Shown piece after piece: positions 61,501 to 64,000 of a stretch of 64,000 nucleotides of DNA. Made by a program: the position numbers and the translations under genes. Origin of the DNA: Lutraria lutraria (taxonomy: Eukaryota > Mollusca > Bivalvia > Venerida > Mactridae); the NCBI GenBank assembly GCA_964023205.1, contig OZ026850.1:8753770-8817769 (forward strand), in the 5' to 3' direction. Positions within the stretch are counted from its first letter, which is position 1. Each line of letters begins with the position of its first letter. The notes under the pieces are model-generated. The model was not told where the DNA came from. It saw only the letters and a program-made list of their open reading frames with translations, and searched no databases.

Positions 61501-61808
61501 AACCGGAAAGCCGAATTAGTAGGGCTAACTATACATGTACCATGGTACAGTAATGTCTCCAGTCATTGATGCAATAAGGATTTTTACACCTGAATAAAGA
61601 GTACTGCAGTAAAATAATCACATTCATATTTATCCGCCGCATTTTCTTGATATCCGATGCGATCTCCTTCTGCCCCTGTGTTACTGACTTGCCCACGAAC
61701 TTGTTTTTCTTCTGGTTCGGACTCATTCTCTTTTTCTATCTTCGGATGTTTGTCAGTAACTGAATCAGGCACATCTGATTCTGAACTTCTTTCCCGTTTC
61801 TCGGCCAT
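43448..61808 (-). CDS. ZBTB8OS: Archease (RtcB tRNA-ligase cofactor), eight exons, 199 aa
   Basis: Archease helps the RtcB ligase complex (with DDX1, FAM98B and others) turn over by promoting RtcB guanylylation. In animals it acts in tRNA exon joining and XBP1 mRNA splicing. Eight minus-strand exons with GT/AG borders join in phase to 600 nt. Family hallmarks read in order: KYEYLDHTADVQLHSWGD (residues 61-78, split over four exons), EAFEQVVVAMFNYMT, GEDLESLLFHFMDEWLF (113-129), ENFKIKSIGYGEEF, KHPQGTEVKAITYS, and the C-terminal VFVIIDI. The two aspartates thought to bind metal, in DHTAD (D69) and the penultimate residue (D198), are present. The acidic/basic N-terminal 55 or so residues are longer than in the human protein (167-179 aa). 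The start is the ATG at 61808 (GGAAAATGGCC context). All introns carry repeats. No frameshift or premature stop was seen. Confidence 0.95.
44199..44953 (+). mobile_element. Composite repeat with family A ends but a different core
   Basis: Begins with the same CAAGAGGGCCAAGATGGCCC and CGCTCACCTGA as family A. The core is different: about 175-bp units with CATAATCATCC or CATAATCGATC, AAGACCTTTAGGT, TACTGTAAATAT and GAAATGAAGGAGCTATA. The 3' end is AGCTCACCTGATcaATCAGGcGAGTTAAAAAT, again a hairpin with its own stem sequence. Confidence 0.85.
45040..46648. repeat. Minisatellite, 17-bp unit, about 94 copies, in archease intron 7
   Basis: Unit TGTGTAGTG(A/T)ATGTA(A/T)C with few variants (AGTTAATG, GGTGAATG). 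A 408-bp block (24 units) is duplicated in tandem: the same order of variants starts near 45509 and near 45918. The 546-codon minus-strand frame is an artefact of the 51-bp triple period. Confidence 0.95.
46752..46804 (-). CDS. ZBTB8OS: Archease exon 7, 53 nt
   Basis: A long T tract and CAG precede it; GTGTGT follows. Encodes KIVITEFDTENFKIKSI and the first two bases of G158, matching the human NFKLRSIG region. Confidence 0.9.
46989..48124 (+). mobile_element. Composite dispersed repeat, family B copy 2 (5' truncated)
   Basis: About five 160-bp units with GTGACCTTGACCTTTGA, CGCATGACACGTCGTCTT and CAAAATCCAATCATGCATGA, then a CA-rich run (47990-48070) and an intact 3' hairpin TATGCC...GCCATttcATGGC...GGCATA, then AAAA. 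The 5' hairpin present in copy 1 is missing here. Confidence 0.88.
48814..49842 (+). mobile_element. Composite dispersed repeat, family A copy 3
   Basis: Full 5' end (CAAGAGGGCCAAGATGGCCC), 145-bp core units, GCACGACGCCGGACGGAGAC, and the 3' hairpin AGCTCA...GTCACtttGTGAC...TGAGCT. It ends about 30 bp from the donor of archease exon 6, antisense to the gene. Confidence 0.9.
49872..49954 (-). CDS. ZBTB8OS: Archease exon 6, 83 nt
   Basis: ATTTTCAG precedes it and GTAACT follows. Completes G113 and encodes EDLESLLFHFMDEWLFIFSA and EPFFIAK. The LLFHFxDEWL block is a family signature (human LLFHFLDEWLYKFSA). Confidence 0.93.
50116..50234. repeat. Perfect 40-bp inverted repeat with a 39-bp loop
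   Basis: Arms 50116-50155 and 50195-50234 start GAATACATGGTTGGTGCCGG and match without mismatch. The arms are GC-richer than the surrounding intron. Confidence 0.95.
51170..53273. repeat. 260-bp inverted repeat pair enclosing a composite repeat
   Basis: Arms 51170-51429 and 53014-53273 (for example CATGTAACCCATATATATAT and CACACTGTCGTAAAATCGCA), with a modest number of differences. The 1.58-kb space between them contains family A copy 4, so the structure is either a fold-back transposon that received the repeat or two opposed copies of one repeat. Confidence 0.88.
51765..52773 (+). mobile_element. Composite dispersed repeat, family A copy 4
   Basis: Complete 5' end, core units, GACGACGCACGACGCAC and 3' hairpin (GTCACtttGTGAC inside AGCTCA...TGAGCT), then AAAAAT. 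It lies inside the 260-bp inverted repeat pair. Confidence 0.92.
53310..53810 (-). repeat. Dispersed repeat, copy 2 (partner of 6340-6930)
   Basis: Reverse complement of the sequence at 6340-6930, with matching words such as ACACCATGATGTATAAGATG, TGCATTGATTGTTTA and TCTTTCATTGTCCA. Confidence 0.75.
53833..55298 (+). mobile_element. Composite dispersed repeat, family A copy 5, with nested insertion
   Basis: The 5' end reads CAAGAGGGCCAAGATG and then AACAATCACTG, so the second arm of the 5' hairpin and CGCTCACATGAC are deleted. It is the longest core in the window. A foreign 182-bp segment (54529-54710) interrupts one unit. The 3' hairpin is kept with one change (GTCACtttGTGAT). Confidence 0.9.
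54529..54710. mobile_element. Insertion of about 182 bp inside family A copy 5
   Basis: Splits the core phrase between TATATCATTA and AACAATTTGACAAAGTTTGG. It starts TCAGCTGGTTGTTGCTGAT (shared with 37922-37959) and contains CAGAGACGTATTATAC, nearly the arm of the palindrome at 11127. The type is not recognised. Confidence 0.7.
55690..55900 (+). mobile_element. 3' end fragment of a further composite repeat (family C)
   Basis: TGACCTGAAAATGCACAGGT, GATGTCATGAGGAA, AAGTTTAATGACTG and an end TATGCC...ATCtattGAT...GGGGCATAAAAA. Most of the first part recurs at 62835-62920. The outer stem equals that of family B, but the inner stem differs. It ends only about 5 bp from the archease exon 5 donor. 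Confidence 0.7.
55906..55987 (-). CDS. ZBTB8OS: Archease exon 5, 82 nt
   Basis: TTTTTTCCACAG precedes it and GTATGT follows. Encodes residues 86-112 (VVVAMFNYMTTDFSTVEMLE, then EQEVEAE) plus one base of G113. The end of a dispersed repeat lies a few bases inside the following intron. Confidence 0.92.
55988..56294 (-). other. Archease intron 4
   Basis: 307 bp, AT-rich, without recognisable repeats. Confidence 0.85.
56295..56326 (-). CDS. ZBTB8OS: Archease exon 4, 32 nt
   Basis: Encodes the end of W75 and GDSLKEAFEQ; donor GTGAGT. The acceptor needed for the frame is GATGAAG|GG. A stronger-looking AG (CCTTAACAG) lies 10 nt upstream; using it would add a TGA stop immediately. Confidence 0.85.
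56327..56687 (-). other. Archease intron 3
   Basis: 361 bp, AT-rich. The extra upstream acceptor AG, 10 nt before exon 4, is its only notable feature. Confidence 0.8.
56688..56698 (-). CDS. ZBTB8OS: Archease exon 3, 11-nt microexon
   Basis: ACTTTCAG|GTTGCATTCAT|GTATCC on the minus strand. It completes Q71, encodes L-H-S, and gives the first base of W75, restoring QLHSWGD between exons 2 and 4. Human archease reads QLHAWGD. Without it, exon 2 (phase 2) and exon 4 cannot be joined in frame. Confidence 0.85.
56891..57069. repeat. Tandem repeat, 15-bp unit (ATAAGTCAGAGAAAC), about 12 copies
   Basis: Almost perfect units; two read CTTAAGTCAG instead of CATAAGTCAG. The 15-bp period gives five-residue repeats in all frames, which are not genes. 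Confidence 0.95.
57397..57570. repeat. Tandem repeat, 36-bp unit, five copies
   Basis: GAACACTGCTTGTAAAAACA then AGATTACAAACATCTA, starting at 57397, 57433, 57469, 57505 and 57541. CTTGTAAAAACAAG inside is a small hairpin. Copies 2-5 are identical. Confidence 0.95.
57588..57612 (-). CDS. ZBTB8OS: Archease exon 2, 25 nt
   Basis: TCTGATTTCAG precedes it and GTAAGTG follows. Encodes the end of Y63, LDHTADV and two bases of Q71, the most conserved block of the family, including one metal-binding aspartate. A 36-bp repeat array begins 17 bp after the donor. Confidence 0.9.
58952..59042. repeat. Hairpin with about 40-bp imperfect arms
   Basis: TGTTTGTTTTCACTGGTTTA on the left pairs with TAAACCAGCGATAACAAACA on the right. 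The centre is CTCGGtacatgCCGAG. Differences between arms are scattered. Confidence 0.85.
59163..59753. mobile_element. MITE-like element with about 35-bp terminal inverted repeats
   Basis: GGCATGCCCTGGAACTG(C/A)(T/A)GTGTCT is found near both ends in opposite orientation (59163-59198 and 59717-59753). The 63-codon minus frame inside (59496-59687) is not recognised and may be chance. Confidence 0.6.
59951..60087 (+). mobile_element. SINE body without tRNA head
   Basis: AGTAGGCAGTTGCTTA, GTTAAGTGAACTGTCCGCC and GACTGTTGAAAAGGGGCA match the SINE at 39431-39640. The tRNA-derived part is missing, as in a 5'-truncated copy. Confidence 0.75.
60386..61383. mobile_element. Non-autonomous TIR element of about 1 kb
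   Basis: Terminal inverted repeats of 21 bp (TGGTTTCTCGTTCTATCGG and onward; one mismatch). A second inner pair, TCTATCGGTGTAAA and TTTATCGGTGTAAA, is also inverted. No transposase frame is present. The target duplication is unclear. Confidence 0.6.
61622..61808 (-). CDS. ZBTB8OS: Archease exon 1 (coding part)
   Basis: Encodes residues 1-62 plus the first base of Y63. The sequence is charged and low in hydrophobics (MAEKRERSSESDVPDS at the start) and ends ENAADKYE. The donor is GAAT|GTGATT, weaker than consensus, chosen because it completes the conserved KYEY-LDHTADV junction with exon 2. Confidence 0.85.
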
Positions 61809-61911
61809 TTTCCCCTAATTATTACCGATCTAAATTCAATCAATAGCTCAACTTATACAGCTATAAGCTAAAATGTTTTTCCATGCTTGCGAAAGTTTGT
61901 TTACATGTACA

Positions 61912-61940
61912 ACTTCCGGTGAACGAAACGGTGCGCATGC
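61912..61940 (-). promoter_or_regulatory. Archease proximal promoter motifs
   Basis: On the minus strand, GCATGCGCA (NRF1-like, 61932-61940) and ACCGGAAGT (ETS/GABP-like, 61912-61920) lie about 105-130 bp upstream of the ATG. There is no TATA box. NRF1 plus ETS without TATA is typical of housekeeping promoters, which fits a tRNA-ligase cofactor. Confidence 0.6.
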
Positions 61941-61973
61941 TAATATCTTGTTGTGTGAATATATATCGGGGTG

Positions 61974-62344
61974 TGCCTAAAGTACGTAAAGTGGCGTAAA
62001 GTGGAGTAAAACGGCGTAAAGTGGCGTAAGGTGGCGTAAAACAACATATAAATGGATGTATTTGATATTTTCGAGTTCTAAACGCTTAACAACATAGAAT
62101 TAGTATATGTTGTTTTACGCCACTTTACGCCGTTTTCCACGGTCACTTTACATACTCATATGGTATATAATAGTTGTAAAAAATAAGCTAATGGATAAAA
62201 TCACATTATTTGTTGCATATTTCACTAATTCTATGTTGTTAAGCGTTTAGAACTCGAAAATATCAAATACATCCATGTATATGTTGTTTTACGCCACTTT
62301 ACGCCGTTTTACTCCACTTTACGCCACTTTACGTACTTTAGGCA
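61974..62344. mobile_element. Fold-back element with 121-131-bp arms, upstream of archease
   Basis: Arms 61974-62104 and 62224-62344 are nearly identical inverted repeats. The outer part is built from GTAAAGTGGC-type 10-bp units (the left arm has one more), the inner part from TGATATTTTCGAGTTCTAAA and CAACATAGAATTAGT. A third partial copy of the outer units lies in the loop (62107-62150). Confidence 0.9.
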
Positions 62345-62529
62345 TACCGAATATATCGTAAGCAGTTATTTATACAACTACCTGACATTACGAAGATACT
62401 GGGACCAATACAGCAAAACCCTTACAATGAAATATAATCAAAATCACTATTTATATGTTATATCGGACTTATTGTATGTATATAAGTCCTTGCCACCTAT
62501 TCACATATCAAGTTTCAACTAATTCCCGT

Positions 62530-63020
62530 CAGGGATGCTATATAGCATCCCTGTTCCCGTGTATATCGGGACAAAAAAATAACAATAAAAGGGAAACTGG
62601 ACTATAGAAAGTTATAGTTCTTGGTCACTGCACTTCTCATATTTGCCAGCTATTCATATTTGAAGTGAGGAATTAATGCTCTTGCCAACCCCCCCCCCCC
62701 CCCCCCCCAATATATTAAGGAAATTAAATAAAGGGAGATAATCAAAATCTGAAACCATACAGAGTTATTGTTCTTGATCACTGTATTGATGACAATTTTT
62801 AAACACAATGACCCTGTGACCTTGACTTTGACCTATTGACCTGAAAATGCACAGGTCCTGTAGAGGTTGTCATGAGGAAACTACATAAGAAGTTTGATGA
62901 TTGTAGGTAAATGTGGGGGAAAATATTATGAAAATTAAACAAAGGGATATAATTAAAAAATGTAACAGACAGAGTTATTGTACTTGGTCACTGCACTTTT
63001 CCTAGATGCCATCTTCTTAT
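62530..63020 (+). mobile_element. Diverged composite repeat related to family C
   Basis: Opens with a perfect 24-bp palindrome around GGGATGCTATATAGCATCCC. Repeated phrases follow at irregular spacing: AAAGGGA(G/T)ATAAT, ACAGAGTTATTGT and CTTGGTCACTGCACTT. One unit carries TGACCTGAAAATGCACAGGT as in family C. A run of 20 C (62689-62708) interrupts it. Confidence 0.6.
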
Positions 63021-64000
63021 GTTTTAAGTTTCAAGTATATAAAAGAAACATATGAAACTCTTTATCCTAATGGTATGAATACAATTAAAAGTTTTATTTA
63101 ATGTTAAAGAATAACTGTGTAGCAAAGTTTTACTTTCATTGTATCCTATTTTTGCTTTTTTATATCATATATACTGCTATAGGATACATTTGTATTTCTT
63201 CAATCTAAAAGCATTATACTAATTACGTTTTGTAATTGTACTGCATGCATTCCTGCCATTTAATGTTACGTTTGATATGGAATTTATTATGATGTAACGT
63301 CCGTTATTTTATTATTTTATTGTTATGTCTTGATAAAAGCAGATGCGACGAAACATTGACTATATATAACACAGTTTGAAAGTTTATATGTGTTTTGTTG
63401 TTAAATCCACATTAATTTCAGTTTCAAGTCAATCATTTGTATAGCTTCAGACTTATGCTCTGGTCAAAAAATTATTTTTAAATTAAATGAAGGGAGATAA
63501 TTACAAAACTGAGGGTTTTTCATTTTGCCAACTTAAATGACATTGAAACTGTTGTGGCAAACGTAGATTTTACACCCCTGACATTCATCGTGGCGTTGCT
63601 AGGAAACAGGTTGGCAAACAGAAAAAATAAAACGAACAAAAATCGAAGAACATACTACAATTGTGCAAAATTTCAGAACAAGCAGATAACATTCAATTTT
63701 TGACCCATGACGACAAGGAAAGGTCGCATACTACAGGGTGTCCCAAAAGAAAGGCAACACTTTCATGCATGTTTATTGTCCCTTTAAATTGCAGACGAAT
63801 ACAATATATTTATATAGATATGTAGATCAAAGATGTAAGTTTTTTTGTGTCAGAGAACCTTGTAAATATCTTCAGAATTTGCAATTTAATACAAATTTGA
63901 AAACAAAAGTGCATTTTTCACCCTTGACGTGGTTTTAGTAATTTATGACGTTTCTGATGTGACGACCTCTCATGCATCCTCTTTACTTACCATACACACA
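63021..64000. other. Right-edge stretch, no gene recognised
   Basis: AT-rich. GAAGGGAGATAATTA near 63488 resembles the preceding repeat. TACAGGGTGTCCCAAAAG at about 63732 resembles the ends of some DNA transposons, but the partner end is not in the window. The 66-codon frame after it has no recognisable domain. Confidence 0.4.

Larger units (their letters stand above)
57613..61621 (-). other. Archease intron 1
   Basis: 4.0 kb with a hairpin, two TIR elements and a SINE tail (listed separately). The remaining sequence, including 57620-58950, is AT-rich, without exon-like content in phase with exons 1 and 2. Confidence 0.8.

Noticed and set aside
1..64000. A novel multi-gene system, gene cluster or viral insertion
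   Set aside because: Only archease, retroelement fragments and isolated candidate exons are supported. No cluster of functionally linked genes or viral structural genes was seen.

Overview
This window is intron- and repeat-rich, AT-rich metazoan DNA, most likely from a bivalve mollusc. That is an inference from the dispersed repeats beginning CAAGAGGGCCAAGATGGCC and GTGTCCCTAGGACACGG, which I associate with bivalve genomes. There are no operons and nothing bacterial. Coding signal exists only as short exons with GT/AG borders, so most long open frames here are artefacts of tandem repeats.

The one gene I can assemble with confidence is on the minus strand, 61808 to 43448: the homologue of archease (ZBTB8OS in human), a cofactor of the RtcB tRNA ligase. 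Eight exons (187, 25, 11, 32, 82, 83, 53 and 127 bp of coding sequence) join in phase to exactly 600 nt, or 199 residues plus stop. They include an 11-nt microexon. The introns hold most of the repeats in the right third of the window. A compact promoter-like block (NRF1-like and ETS-like sites) lies about 105-130 bp upstream of the ATG, with a 371-bp fold-back element directly behind it.

Layout: 1-2.4 kb, no recognised gene; 2.6-3.1 kb, zinc-knuckle retroelement ORF running into a dispersed repeat; 3.1-5.2 kb, two composite repeats; 6.1 kb, candidate minus-strand exon; 7.1-8.6 kb, 16/32-bp minisatellite; 9.6 kb, CRE + TATA promoter-like block; 11.6-15.0 kb, terminal-inverted-repeat element carrying two tRNA-derived SINEs; 16-19 kb, weak candidate exons and a cluster of CRE sites; 21-23 kb, possible inverted-repeat element; 26.4-26.9 kb, 202-bp inverted repeat; 27.2-28.2 kb, 5'-truncated LINE; 28.5-31.6 kb, 46-bp satellite; 33.9-37.1 kb, 36-bp minisatellite; 37.1-37.7 kb, MITE; 38.4-39.6 kb, composite repeat and SINE; 40.2-43.1 kb, another 36/40-bp minisatellite; 43.4-61.8 kb, archease; 62-64 kb, fold-back element and degenerate repeats.

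The most interesting non-genic signal is a group of composite repeats with one architecture: a small 5' hairpin, a core of tandem units of about 145-180 bp, and a two-part 3' hairpin followed by an A-rich end. Their 3' stems differ in sequence but stay complementary. This resembles bivalve pearl elements and Helentron-associated elements. I saw no previously undescribed multi-gene system.
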